DNA of 64,000 bases from JAFEDN01 sp963832945 (GCA_963832945.1 CAWHVV010000011.1:85712-149711); one strand, 5' to 3'; shown: positions 9,253-18,292, counted from the first letter of the stretch. Numbers and translations are program-made. The notes: a model not told the origin generated them from the sequence alone.

Positions 9253-10740
9253 TTAATCCAGCCCTAAACTAACCGTATTTGAGTTTGAAACTACCACTGT
9301 AGTACAGGCAGACAACAAATTTTCTCCATAACGGCGCCAATTCGCGTTACCGTCACTATCTTCCGTGCCGGGATCAGGAATTCGGGGAGGAATATAAGAA
9401 CCCGGATGCAATAATGTTAAGCTGACTGTTCCCGAATTTTGATAGCCCGGAACATAAACTTGCGTTGAATCGTTCTGCATAAATTGCCGGACCCACCCAC
9501 CAATTTCCCTGCCAAAAATGAAAATAAAACTGTAGCCTCGGTAATAAGACTCTGACAGTTCCCTGAATTTTCGACTGGCGGCGTTAGCTGAAAGAAAAAA
9601 TCGGTCTTCGTTAACGCTGAGTTTCCTGGAATCAACTCCAATGGTGGAAAGAAAACTGGTCTCGCTGTCATTCGAAACGGTTAGTAAAAAATTTACCAGC
9701 TGAAGGTCATCGTCTCCTACTAATAATACTTTACCGAGCGAACCCGTTTTATATTCAGAGCCCCATCGGGTCACTACCACGAAATTAGGTAAAGGCTTTG
9801 GGTTTTTCATTTCGTCTATAAATTTTGATTCCGATAAATGGAATAGAGTACTTGGAACGCTCGCCGTCGTTATCGGATTATTCACATTATCGCTGGAGGT
9901 TGATGTCAATGTTGAGCCTGAGTGGGGAACAGACGGGAAAAAAGTTTGCGTACTGGTTGTCGTCATTCTTGGTATATTTTCAGAAGTAGTGGATGAAGGA
10001 TGTGCACTGTAAAGGCGATCTCCCCGGAAGTTAATAAAATCGTCTTCATCATCATCTTTAAAAAGATCATCGAATGACAAATCGGAATCCATAAAAGAAG
10101 ATGTGCTTGAGTTTGAATGTGAGGCTGACAAAGTTTGTGTCATCGTCGTTGTAATTTCTGGCACATTCTGGGAAATAATGGAGGAAGAATATTGTACCGG
10201 GCTGGAATGAGAATCTGAACGCCAGGCAGGATACGCAGTACTCCTGGAGCGTGCGCCTGTTTTTACTTCTTTTGAATCATTGTGGGCTATCCAACCTAAA
10301 GCGTTAGCAGGAGCATTTGAGGGATAAAAAGAAGTTGACTCCCATGAGCCTGAATTTGAGGTTGAATGAGAATCAGAAGTGGCTGCGGAACTAAAAATAT
10401 CGTCCAATTTGTACCTTTCATGGCCGCTTTCGGGAAACTGAGTCAAATAAGATTCGACAATTTTTTTCAAGGATTTATTTAGAATAGAATTATTCAAAAA
10501 AGGGCCGCGGCAAAAAGGACATCCTGAACAGTTTTCACTATCACCATTTCCATATTTGTACTTTAAATATGCCTCTTCTTCCATATTATGGCCTTCTTTA
10601 CAAACAATGACAGGATTAAGAAAAAAAGAAGTCGTAATAATGCATTTTAATCCCTCTTCATCAATGGCTGATGTTATTGCGGTGGCGCCTGGCTGTTCAA
10701 ATTTATTATCGATGGATACGATCACGTCTTTTAAAGACAT
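9253..10740 (-). CDS. Effector-like protein: N-terminal RING/U-box, C-terminal Rab-like pseudo-GTPase
   Basis: A 495-aa protein with no signal peptide. Residues about 30-100 resemble a U-box or degenerate RING: FFLNPVIVCKEGHNMEEEAY, then CSGCPFCRGPF and SLKKIVESYL, matching the U-box pattern of a proline-containing first loop, a central helix, a CP(F/L)CR-like turn and a closing helix. Cysteines and a histidine are retained, so zinc binding as in RING is possible. Residues about 110-310 are rich in Ser/Thr. Residues about 325-460 follow a Rab GTPase: KVLLVGDDDLQLVNFLL at the P-loop, STIGVDSRKLSV at switch I, then KFRELSESYYRG at switch II and WVRQFMQ later. The P-loop Lys and Ser and the DxxG Asp and Gly are replaced, so GTP hydrolysis is unlikely. 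Inferred role: a host-directed ubiquitin ligase that imitates or captures Rab partners. It interrupts the rluC-rpmF neighbourhood. Confidence 0.7.
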   Translation of the reverse strand: MSLKDVIVSIDNKFEQPGATAITSAIDEEGLKCIITTSFFLNPVIVCKEGHNMEEEAYLKYKYGNGDSENCSGCPFCRGPFLNNSILNKSLKKIVESYLTQFPESGHERYKLDDIFSSAATSDSHSTSNSGSWESTSFYPSNAPANALGWIAHNDSKEVKTGARSRSTAYPAWRSDSHSSPVQYSSSIISQNVPEITTTMTQTLSASHSNSSTSSFMDSDLSFDDLFKDDDEDDFINFRGDRLYSAHPSSTTSENIPRMTTTSTQTFFPSVPHSGSTLTSTSSDNVNNPITTASVPSTLFHLSESKFIDEMKNPKPLPNFVVVTRWGSEYKTGSLGKVLLVGDDDLQLVNFLLTVSNDSETSFLSTIGVDSRKLSVNEDRFFLSANAASRKFRELSESYYRGYSFIFIFGREIGGWVRQFMQNDSTQVYVPGYQNSGTVSLTLLHPGSYIPPRIPDPGTEDSDGNANWRRYGENLLSACTTVVVSNSNTVSLGLD

Positions 10741-10788
10741 ATTAACTACATTAAGGAAATATTAAAACCATCCATGCATTTCCGCAGT

Positions 10789-10923
10789 GAAGATCCTGCG
10801 AGCCTTTGGGCGGATGCCGGGAATACCGCGGAGGTGGTTTAAATCATTATTTAGTTATCTCCATACACACTTTCGCAAGGGTACTATGACTGAATGATTA
10901 AAATATAAAAAAACTTGGGACAG
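10789..10923. repeat. Partial third copy of the inverted-duplication repeat
   Basis: GCAGTGAAGATCCTGCGAGC, GGATGCCGGGAATACCGCGG, TTTAAATCA and GATTAAAATATAAAAAAACT match 4049-4175 in the same orientation, with more divergence in the middle. It lies between the U-box gene and rpmF, where gammaproteobacteria usually have yceD. The rest of 10741-11015 shows no gene. Confidence 0.7.
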
Positions 10924-11015
10924 GCCTGAGCGGGAATTGCTTCCGCCTTGATTTTTACAACCTTACGGGTTAACATAAGCAACTTTTAATTACCCATTTC
11001 AGTGGAGAAAATTCC

Positions 11016-11210
11016 ATGGCCGTACAAAAAAGCCGAGTTACCCGCTCAAGACGTGGCATGCGCCGTTCGCACGATGCAATATCCGCCGCCACTCTTTCCG
11101 TCGATCAAATGACGGGAGAAACCCATCGCCGTCACCACGTAGCCGCCGATGGCTACTACAAAGGCGAACAAGTCATTCAGGTAAAGGTACCGACTGAAAA
11201 AGAAGAATAG
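11016..11210 (+). CDS. rpmF: 50S ribosomal protein L32
   Basis: Small basic protein of the large ribosomal subunit, 64 aa, starting MAVQKSRVTRSRRGMRRSHD, the standard gammaproteobacterial L32 N-terminus, with the usual HRRHHV segment. It is six bases upstream of plsX, the conserved rpmF-plsX-fab arrangement that ties ribosome and lipid synthesis. An upstream yceD, common elsewhere, is absent here. A GGAG ribosome site (11001-11004) precedes the ATG. Confidence 0.95.
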   Translation: MAVQKSRVTRSRRGMRRSHDAISAATLSVDQMTGETHRRHHVAADGYYKGEQVIQVKVPTEKEE

Positions 11211-11216
11211 TCATCC

Positions 11217-12257
11217 ATGGTGAAGACGATTGCGCTGGATGCTATGGGCGGCGACCACGGCCCGGAAGTTGTCGTTCCCGCCGGGTTGCAGATTTTAAAA
11301 AAATTTCCTGAGATACGACTTATTTTTGTTGGCCGTGAAGAGGTGTTGAGCTCTTTGCTGCGAGAGTCCGGAACCAGGAATGCCGATCGCTGGAAAATTC
11401 ACCACGCCGCTGAAACTGTTGCCATGGATGAATCGCCTGCCTCTGCCCTACGTTGTAAAAAAGATTCTTCAATGCGGGTCGCCATCAATTTGGTGAAATC
11501 TCAAAAAGCGCAGGCCTGTGTCAGCGCAGGCAATACTGGCGCGCTAATGGCCACCTCCCGATTCGTTCTTAAAACTTTACCCGGCATTGACCGTCCTGCC
11601 ATTATCGCCCGTTTTCCCACCCTGCATGAAGGCCAGGAAGTACGCATTCTGGATTTGGGCGCGAACGTGGATTCGAGCGCCGAACACCTTTGCCAGTTCG
11701 CCATGATGGGTTCGGTTTTTGCCAGCGCTGTTGACAATGTCTCCAATCCACGGGTGGGCTTGCTCAACATCGGTGAAGAAGCAATAAAAGGCAATGAACA
11801 GGTTAAACAAACGGTTGAATTGCTTGAGAAAAATCGGAACATTAATTACGTGGGCTTTATCGAAGGCAACACGCTTTTCGAAGGTAAAGTGGACGTCGTA
11901 GTTTGCGACGGTTTTATCGGCAATATTACTTTAAAAGCCGCAGAGGGCGTGGTGCAGTTAATCGCTCATTACACCCGCCAGGCGTTTTCACAAAACTGGC
12001 TGACCCGATTAGCGGTGTTGCCTGCCTTGCCGATATTGGCCGGTCTAAAGAAAAAAGTAGATCCCCAGCGGCGCAATGGCGCCATTTTGTTAGGCTTAAA
12101 AGGAATCGTCGTCAAGAGCCATGGCAGAGCAGGCGTTCTCGGCTTCGCCGCGGCTATTGAAGAAGCGGTTCTGGAAATTGATAAAAATATTCCCATCCTC
12201 ATCGAGCAGGGTCTGCGACGTGATAATTTACAGCAAGAAAAGGTAATATCACAATGA
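11217..12257 (+). CDS. plsX: Phosphate acyltransferase PlsX
   Basis: Makes acyl-phosphate from acyl-ACP, feeding phosphatidic acid synthesis at the inner face of the membrane. The 346 aa start with KTIALDAMGGDHGPEVVVP, the PlsX hallmark, and contain CVSAGNTGALMATSRFVL, RVGLLNIGEEAIKGNEQV and DVVVCDGFIGNITLKAAEG. The length is normal and the frame intact. It overlaps fabH by four bases (ATGA), so the two are translationally coupled. Confidence 0.95.
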   Translation: MVKTIALDAMGGDHGPEVVVPAGLQILKKFPEIRLIFVGREEVLSSLLRESGTRNADRWKIHHAAETVAMDESPASALRCKKDSSMRVAINLVKSQKAQACVSAGNTGALMATSRFVLKTLPGIDRPAIIARFPTLHEGQEVRILDLGANVDSSAEHLCQFAMMGSVFASAVDNVSNPRVGLLNIGEEAIKGNEQVKQTVELLEKNRNINYVGFIEGNTLFEGKVDVVVCDGFIGNITLKAAEGVVQLIAHYTRQAFSQNWLTRLAVLPALPILAGLKKKVDPQRRNGAILLGLKGIVVKSHGRAGVLGFAAAIEEAVLEIDKNIPILIEQGLRRDNLQQEKVISQ

Positions 12258-13210
12258 AATATAGTAAAATTATTGGAACAGGTTCTTATTTACCCGACAC
12301 TATACTCACCAATGCCGATCTGGAAAAAATCGTCGATACTTCCGATGAATGGATTTTCCAGCGAGTTGGCATTCGCGAGCGCCATATCGTAGGCGACAGC
12401 GATGAAACGGTCTCGACGATGACCGTTAAAGCGGCGCGAAAGGCTTTGGAAAATACGCAATTGCAACCGAATGATATTGATTTGATTATCGCCTGTACTG
12501 CCACCAATGATTATTTGTTTCCCAGCGCCGCCTGTATTGTGCAAAAAGAATTAGGCATCGACAACGATTGTCCCGCCTTTGATTTAAACGCTGCCTGTGC
12601 CGGATTTATTTATGGCTTAAGCGTTGCCGATCAATTTATTAAAACCGGCGCCGTCCGCAATGCCTTGGTGATCGGCGTCGATGCGTTGTCGAAAACTGTG
12701 GACTGGAAAGATCGCAGCACCTGTGTATTATTTGGTGACGGCGCGGGAGCCGTGATATTGCAGGCCGCCGACGAGCCTGGAATTTTGGCGACACATATCC
12801 ATGCGGCCGGTCGATACACCGAGGCGTTATCCGCAAAAAATCCTTTATGGGACTCGGGTCCACCATGTATCCATATGAAAGGCAATACCGTATTTAAAAT
12901 AGCGGTTACCCAGCTCGGCAGCATCGTTGACGAAACATTAGCCAAAAGCGGATTAAAAAAGGAGGATGTGGATTGGCTGATCCCGCATCAGGCTAATTCC
13001 CGAATTATTGAAGCCACTGCGCGTCGCCTGAATTTGCCAATGGAGCGGGTGATTTTAACGGTCGCCGGACACGGCAATACTTCTGCGGGATCAGTGCCTT
13101 TAGCATTGGATTATGCGATACAACAGAACAAAATTAAGCACGGCGAAATTTTAATGCTGGAAGCCTTCGGCGCCGGACTGGCTTGGGGTTCCGTTTTGGT
13201 TAAGTATTAG
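12254..13210 (+). CDS. fabH: Beta-ketoacyl-ACP synthase III
   Basis: Starts type II fatty acid synthesis by condensing acetyl-CoA with malonyl-ACP. Family start KIIGTGSYLPDTILTN. The catalytic triad is visible: Cys in DLNAACAGFIYGLS, His in DWLIPHQANSRI, Asn in GHGNTSAGSVPLAL. The 318 aa are full length and unbroken. It lies between plsX and fabD, in the usual order. Confidence 0.95.
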   Translation: MKYSKIIGTGSYLPDTILTNADLEKIVDTSDEWIFQRVGIRERHIVGDSDETVSTMTVKAARKALENTQLQPNDIDLIIACTATNDYLFPSAACIVQKELGIDNDCPAFDLNAACAGFIYGLSVADQFIKTGAVRNALVIGVDALSKTVDWKDRSTCVLFGDGAGAVILQAADEPGILATHIHAAGRYTEALSAKNPLWDSGPPCIHMKGNTVFKIAVTQLGSIVDETLAKSGLKKEDVDWLIPHQANSRIIEATARRLNLPMERVILTVAGHGNTSAGSVPLALDYAIQQNKIKHGEILMLEAFGAGLAWGSVLVKY

Positions 13211-13220
13211 CAATGCTGTC

Positions 13221-14138
13221 ATGAATGAGGAATTACAATTAGTGAAAAAAATCGCGGTGGTTTTCCCGGGTCAGGGTTCGCAATTTCTCGGGATGTTAGA
13301 GTCGATGGCGGCAGTGGACATTGTGCGTCAAACCTTTAACGAAGCCAGTGCGTTATTGGGTTATGACGTTTGGGAATTGGCCCAGCGAGGCCCCGAAGAA
13401 AAACTTAATCAAACCGAATTTACTCAACCCGTGGTACTGACCGCCGATATCGCCGTCTGGCGACATTGGCAAACCCAGGACAATCCGCCTCCCCGATACC
13501 TCGCTGGCCATAGCCTGGGCGAGTACACCGCATTGGTGGCGGCGCAAGCGCTGAACTTTACCGATGCGCTGAAACTGGTCGCCAACAGAGGCCGTTATAT
13601 GCAGGAATCCACCGCCGATGGCGTGGGCGCCATGGCAGCAATAGTTGGCCTTGAAGATAATAAAATCAATGAAATATGTAACATATCTCGTCAACAAAAT
13701 GAAGTATTGAGTCCTGCCAATTTCAATTCCATCGGGCAAACCGTTATCGCGGGTCATAGTGCGGCGGTGGATAGGGCTATTGTGCTGGCGCGAGAGCAGG
13801 GCGCTAAAATAGCCAAACGCATTCCCGTGAGTGTCGCGTCCCATTGTGATTTAATGGTTTCGGCTTCCTCGCGTCTGGCGGAGGATTTGAATCAGACACT
13901 GATTCGACCGCCGCATATCCCGGTTATCCATAACGCCGACGTCACGGTCCATGATGAACCTGCCGCCATCCGTCAGGCCCTTATACAGCAGCTGACTCAG
14001 CCGGTTCGGTGGGTGGAAACGATTCAATATCTTGGCCGGCAGGGCATTGAAATCATTCTCGAATGTGGTCCCGGCAAAGTCTTAACCGGCCTTAACAAGC
14101 GCATCAGCACAACTTTAACCGCTGCGAACGTTCTGTAA
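13221..14138 (+). CDS. fabD: Malonyl-CoA:ACP transacylase
   Basis: Transfers malonyl groups from CoA to acyl carrier protein. Motifs: VVFPGQGSQFLGML at the N-terminus, the active-site Ser in AGHSLGEYTALVAA, and the His in VASHCDLM. GPGKVLTGLNKR is the usual C-terminal motif. The ATG at 13221 is used here; GTG at 13242 is a serious alternative, since it has a GAGGA site about 11 bases upstream and would begin nearer the conserved domain. About 305 aa, intact. Confidence 0.95.
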   Translation: MNEELQLVKKIAVVFPGQGSQFLGMLESMAAVDIVRQTFNEASALLGYDVWELAQRGPEEKLNQTEFTQPVVLTADIAVWRHWQTQDNPPPRYLAGHSLGEYTALVAAQALNFTDALKLVANRGRYMQESTADGVGAMAAIVGLEDNKINEICNISRQQNEVLSPANFNSIGQTVIAGHSAAVDRAIVLAREQGAKIAKRIPVSVASHCDLMVSASSRLAEDLNQTLIRPPHIPVIHNADVTVHDEPAAIRQALIQQLTQPVRWVETIQYLGRQGIEIILECGPGKVLTGLNKRISTTLTAANVL

Positions 14139-14222
14139 TTCTGTAATAAATACAGTATATGCCGCACTTAAAATTATGTTAAAGTACGGCCGCTTGTCAC
14201 TTTAATCCAATCAGGAGATGAT

Positions 14223-14966
14223 ATGCTGGTAGCGGGAAAAGTTGCGTTAGTCACCGGCGCCAGCCGGGGCATTGGTCAGGCTATTGCTTTGAAACTGGGG
14301 CGTGAGGGCGCTGTGGTCATGGGTACCGCCACGACTGCGGAAGGCGCTGAAAAAATCAATGCTGCTTTCAGGGAAGCTAATATTCAGGGCGCGGGGTATG
14401 CGCTCAATGTTGGAAATTCCGAAGCTGTCCAGACCTCATCGCAGAGGCGCAAAATAATCTTGGCCCTGTGGATATTCTGGTGAATAATGCCGGAATCCAT
14501 CGTGATAATTTGTTGCTGCGCATGAAAGAAGAGCAATGGAACGAAGTGATTGATATCAATCTTTCCGCCGTTTTTCGCGTTAGCAAAACCTGTATAAAAT
14601 CAATGGTTAAAAAGCGAAGCGGACGAATTATCAATATTACTTCCGTGGTTGGTGTCATGGGTAATCCGGGTCAAGTGAATTATTGTGCGGCAAAGGCGGG
14701 CGTCATCGGATTCACCAAATCGTTGGCGCTGGAGATGGCCGCTTACGGCATTACCGTCAATGCGGTAGCTCCGGGCTTTATTGAAACGGATATGACCGGT
14801 CAATCTCACTGCGGAGCAACGCGAATGGATTTTCGGAAAAATCCCAATGAAACGCAGCGGAACCGTTGAAGATATCGCCAATACTGTGATATTTTTAGCG
14901 TCTGATCAGGCCGCCTATATCACTGGCCAGACATTGCATGTCAATGGTGGAATGTGTATGGTATAA
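14223..14966 (+). CDS. fabG: 3-oxoacyl-ACP reductase FabG (two frameshifts)
   Basis: NADPH-dependent reduction of beta-ketoacyl-ACP. It starts MLVAGKVALVTGASRGIGQA, the nucleotide-binding TGxxxGIG motif, with an AGGAG site before the ATG. After a shift near 14430 the frame continues PVDILVNNAGIHRDNLLLRM, then ITSVVGVMGNPGQVNYCAAK with the catalytic Ser/Tyr/Lys. A second shift near 14803 is needed to reach REWIFGKIPMKRSGTVEDIA and the C-terminus ITGQTLHVNGGMCMV, ending at 14966. FabG is normally essential and homology is continuous, so base-call error is the favoured cause. Confidence 0.88.
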
Positions 14967-14999
14967 TGGCAACTTTTAATTTTTAATGAGGATTGAATT

Positions 15000-15254
15000 A
15001 TGGCAGCAACTGTTGCAGATCGTGTCAAAAAAATCGTGGTTGAGCAATTGGGAGTTAAAGAAGAAGATATTTCCAATGATTCGTCGTTTGTGGATGATTT
15101 AGGCGCAGATTCTTTAGACACCGTTGAGTTAGTCATGGCTTTAGAAGAAGAATTCGGTATAGAAATTCAGGATGAAGAAGCCGAAAAAATTACGACTATT
15201 CAGCAAGCTATTGATTTTATTGAAAAACAAAAGCAAAAAGACAAAGTGGCATAG
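15000..15254 (+). CDS. acpP: Acyl carrier protein
   Basis: Small acidic carrier of growing acyl chains. The 84 aa include the phosphopantetheine site Ser in DDLGADSLDTVELVMALEE. A GAGG site precedes the ATG. It is placed between fabG and fabF as in E. coli. The C-terminal tail (EKQKQKDKVA) is a few residues longer than in E. coli. Intact. Confidence 0.97.
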   Translation: MAATVADRVKKIVVEQLGVKEEDISNDSSFVDDLGADSLDTVELVMALEEEFGIEIQDEEAEKITTIQQAIDFIEKQKQKDKVA

Positions 15255-15256
15255 TA

Positions 15257-16517
15257 ATGCACCCGGGCAGAAGAAGAGTCGTTGTCACCGGGTTGGGGAT
15301 CGTCAGCCCGTTAGGTAATACTATTGAAGCTGCCTGGCAGGCCTCACTCAGGGCAAGAGCGGCGTGAGCCGGGTAACCTGTTTTGACGCCTCTCAATTGC
15401 CCACTCAAATCGCGGCTCAGGTCCCTAATTTTGATCCCAAACTCAGTTTAAACGACAAAGAGGTCCGCCGGACTGATTTATTCGTTCAATATGCCGCCGA
15501 GGCTGCACGCCAGGCTGTTCTGGACGCCGGGTTGGAAGTAACGGAATCCCTAATCGCCACGAGCCGGGGTGGCGATTGGCTCCGGAATTGGCGGTTTGCC
15601 GGGCATCGAAGCCAACTGCCTCGCCTTAAAAAGCGGTGGGCCACGCAAGATTTCTCCATTTTTTATCCCCGGCTGCATTATTAACATGGCTGCCGGCCTG
15701 GTTTCCATGAAACATCATCTGATGGGACCTAATATCGCAATTGTTACCGCCTGCACTACCGGCGCTCATAACATCGGTCATGCTGCGCGCATGATTATTC
15801 ATGGCGATGCCGATATCATGGTCGCCGGAGGCTCGGAAATGTCGACTTCCGAGCTTAGGCATTGGGGGCTTTAACGCTATCAAAGCGCTTTCTACCCGCA
15901 ATGATCAACCCGAGCACGCCAGCCGTCCTTGGGACAAGGACCGGGATGGATTCGTATTGGGGGAAGGAGCCGGAGTGTTTATTCTGGAGGAACTGGAATT
16001 CGCCAGGCGCCGTGGAGCCAAAATTTATGCGGAGCTGGCCGGTTTTGGCATGAGTTCTGACGCTTACCACATGACCGCGCCCTGTCCGGATGGCGCCGGA
16101 TTCGTTTTATCCATGAAAAACGCGCTGGCGGATGCCGGACTTGCACCCGAAGCGGTTGACTATATTAACGCTCACGGCACCTCAACGATGGCGGACGTCA
16201 TTGAAGCAGAGGCTATCAAAACTGCTTTTGGCGAACACGCTTACCGGTTGGCGGTAAGCTCAACCAAATCAATGACCGGTCATTTATTGGGTGCAGCGGG
16301 GGCGGTAGAGGCCATTATTGGAGTTTTGGCCATTCGGGATCAGGTAGCGCCACCCACCATCAATCTGGATAATCCGGACAAAGGTTGTGATCTTAATTTT
16401 GTCCCGCATACTGCTCAATCCCGCAAAATGGATGTTGTCCTGTCCAATTCTTTTGGCTTCGGCGGCACGAATGGCAGTCTGATTTTCCGTCGTTTCGGCT
16501 CCGCCGAGAGATTTTAA
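15257..16517 (+). CDS. fabF: Beta-ketoacyl-ACP synthase II FabF (about three frameshifts)
   Basis: Elongating condensing enzyme of fatty acid synthesis. ATG at 15257, two bases after acpP, begins MHPGRRRVVVTGLGIVSPLG. Shifts near 15345, 15560 and 15855 are needed to join the segments VSRVTCFDASQLPTQIAAQ, GVAIGSGIGGLPGI, the active-site Cys in AIVTACTTGAHNIG, DGFVLGEGAGVFILEE, and the His residues in YINAHGTSTMADVIE and KSMTGHLLGAAGAVEA. The last segment ends NSFGFGGTNGSLIF, full length. Every active-site motif survives, which argues for sequencing error rather than a dead gene. Confidence 0.87.
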
Positions 16518-16518
16518 T

Positions 16519-17670
16519 GTGTCGTTTAAGCAGCGCATCTTTCCTGGATTTCTATTCCTGGCATTCTTATTTGTTCGTGCGCATCGCTGGTTGTTAAAAA
16601 CCAGCCGCGGACCGCTATTTTTATGCGTATTTACCGTTTTATTTTTGATCATTGGCGTTGTGGAAGGATGGTCCTGGCGCCAATTCATGAAGCGCCCATT
16701 GATATCTGCCGGCGCCACCACGGTGATTGTCAGACCTCATTCAACACTTCGGCAATTGGCTGCGGGTCTTCAGGAACGCGGGCTGTTATCTCACCCCCAC
16801 TTTTTTATGATATTGTCCCGCCAGCGAGGCATTTCCAGCAAATTACGAATAGGCGAGTATGCGATAGATGACACCACTACTCCTGAAAAATTATTGACCA
16901 ACATCGCCAGCGGAAAGGTAGTCATGCGCAAATTGACATTAGTCGAAGGCGTGACCATGCGGCAAATCCGTCAAATATTGCTCAAGGACGATGCGCTTCT
17001 GCACGTCGCCACCAACCAAACCGACCAGGAAATCATGGCCGCCCTTGGTCATCCTGGGGAATTACCCGAAGGTCGTTTTTTTCCGGACACCTATGTTTAC
17101 ACGTGGGGCAACAAAGACACGGTCATTTTACAACAAGCCTACCAGCGAATGAATGCTTTGTTGATGCAGGAGTGGTCACAACGCACGGCTAATTTGCCCT
17201 ATAAGACCCCGGAGGAAGTATTGATAGTCGCTTCTCTGGTAGAAAGCGAAGCAGTGCTGCCGGTAGAGCGTCCGATCATCGCCGGAGTAATCCTGCGGCG
17301 TTTACAGCAAAATATGAATTTGCAGATTGACCCTACGGTTATCTACGGCGTTGGAAAGCCGTTTGGTTCCATCATTACTTTAGAAGACTTACGCAATGAC
17401 AACCCGTATAATACCTACTTGCACAAAGGTTTACCGCCGACGCCAATTAATATGCCCAGCGCGGCCTCTATTTTCGCGGCGCTGCATCCGACGCCGGGAG
17501 ATTCGTTTTACTATGTGGCCCAGGGAGATGGCAGTCACCGCTTTTCGGCGACTTACCCGGAGCATTTGCAGGCGGTAAAAAAATATCGACAATTTAAAAA
17601 ATCGGAAGCGGATAAACAACAGTGGTTTGGTCTGGGTCTATTCATTATGCGTTCGACAGGTGTTTATTAA
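16519..17670 (+). CDS. mltG: Endolytic murein transglycosylase MltG
   Basis: Inner-membrane enzyme that cleaves nascent glycan strands and sets peptidoglycan chain length. GTG start two bases after the fabF stop. One N-terminal membrane segment (residues about 33-50, LFLCVFTVLFLIIGVVEG), a LysM-like subdomain, then the catalytic domain with the Glu in LIVASLVESEA and the family stretch INMPSAASIFAALHP. It has 383 aa, slightly longer than usual because of N- and C-terminal extensions. pabC, often between fabF and mltG, is absent. Confidence 0.93.
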   Translation: MSFKQRIFPGFLFLAFLFVRAHRWLLKTSRGPLFLCVFTVLFLIIGVVEGWSWRQFMKRPLISAGATTVIVRPHSTLRQLAAGLQERGLLSHPHFFMILSRQRGISSKLRIGEYAIDDTTTPEKLLTNIASGKVVMRKLTLVEGVTMRQIRQILLKDDALLHVATNQTDQEIMAALGHPGELPEGRFFPDTYVYTWGNKDTVILQQAYQRMNALLMQEWSQRTANLPYKTPEEVLIVASLVESEAVLPVERPIIAGVILRRLQQNMNLQIDPTVIYGVGKPFGSIITLEDLRNDNPYNTYLHKGLPPTPINMPSAASIFAALHPTPGDSFYYVAQGDGSHRFSATYPEHLQAVKKYRQFKKSEADKQQWFGLGLFIMRSTGVY

Positions 17671-17671
17671 A

Positions 17672-18292
17672 ATGAAATCGAATTACTTTATTTCTTTCGA
17701 AGGGATTGAAGGCGTAGGTAAAAGTACGGCGATTAAATTTTTTAATGCGCAATTGAATATCCGGAAAATCGATTTTGTCGTGAACCGCGAGCCTGGGGGC
17801 ACTGAAATTTCGGAAAATATCCGCAATGTGTTATTAAGCCACCACCAGGAGCCGATGTATTTAGACACGGAATTATTGCTGATGTTCGCCTGCCGTGCCC
17901 AGAATATCGCCCGGATAATAAAACCAGCGCTTGAGGCAGGCAAATGGGTCATTTCCGATCGCTTTACCGATGCCAGTTTCGCCTATCAGGGTTATGGCCG
18001 GGGAATGCCTGCGTCCAGAATATCCGGGTTGGCAGACTGGGTTCATGGATTGCTAAAGCCCGATATTACCTTTCTGTTAGACGCGCCGGTTCCTGTCGGG
18101 ATTGAACGTTTAAAAAACCGGCGCGGCAGGGACCGTATTGAAAGCGAACGACTGGATTTTTTTGAGCATGTGCGGCAGGGTTATCTGACATTGGCCGCAG
18201 AGGCGCCTGAGCGCTTTCGAATCATTAACGCTGACCGGCCACTGTCGGATGTGCAGCAGCAGCTGTTATCCGAACTTAATAAAATTCTATGA
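17672..18292 (+). CDS. tmk: Thymidylate kinase
   Basis: Phosphorylates dTMP to dTDP. The start at 17672 is chosen because it yields MKSNYFISFEGIEGVGKSTA, with the P-loop at the usual distance; frames upstream run inside mltG. The DR(Y/F) motif is WVISDRFTDASFAYQGYGRG, and the lid region is GRDRIESERLDFFEHVRQGY. 206 aa, intact. It overlaps holB by four bases. Confidence 0.95.
   Translation: MKSNYFISFEGIEGVGKSTAIKFFNAQLNIRKIDFVVNREPGGTEISENIRNVLLSHHQEPMYLDTELLLMFACRAQNIARIIKPALEAGKWVISDRFTDASFAYQGYGRGMPASRISGLADWVHGLLKPDITFLLDAPVPVGIERLKNRRGRDRIESERLDFFEHVRQGYLTLAAEAPERFRIINADRPLSDVQQQLLSELNKIL

Noticed and set aside
12631..12945. Minus-strand frame within fabH
   Set aside because: Shadow of a well-supported gene with intact catalytic motifs.
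14430..15860. Programmed frameshifting as an explanation for fabG and fabF
   Set aside because: Several shifts of different sign without slippery heptamers or conserved structure; these genes are not known to use it. Base-call error fits better.
16623..16871. Extra plus-strand frame inside mltG
   Set aside because: Out-of-frame shadow of a gene with intact family motifs.
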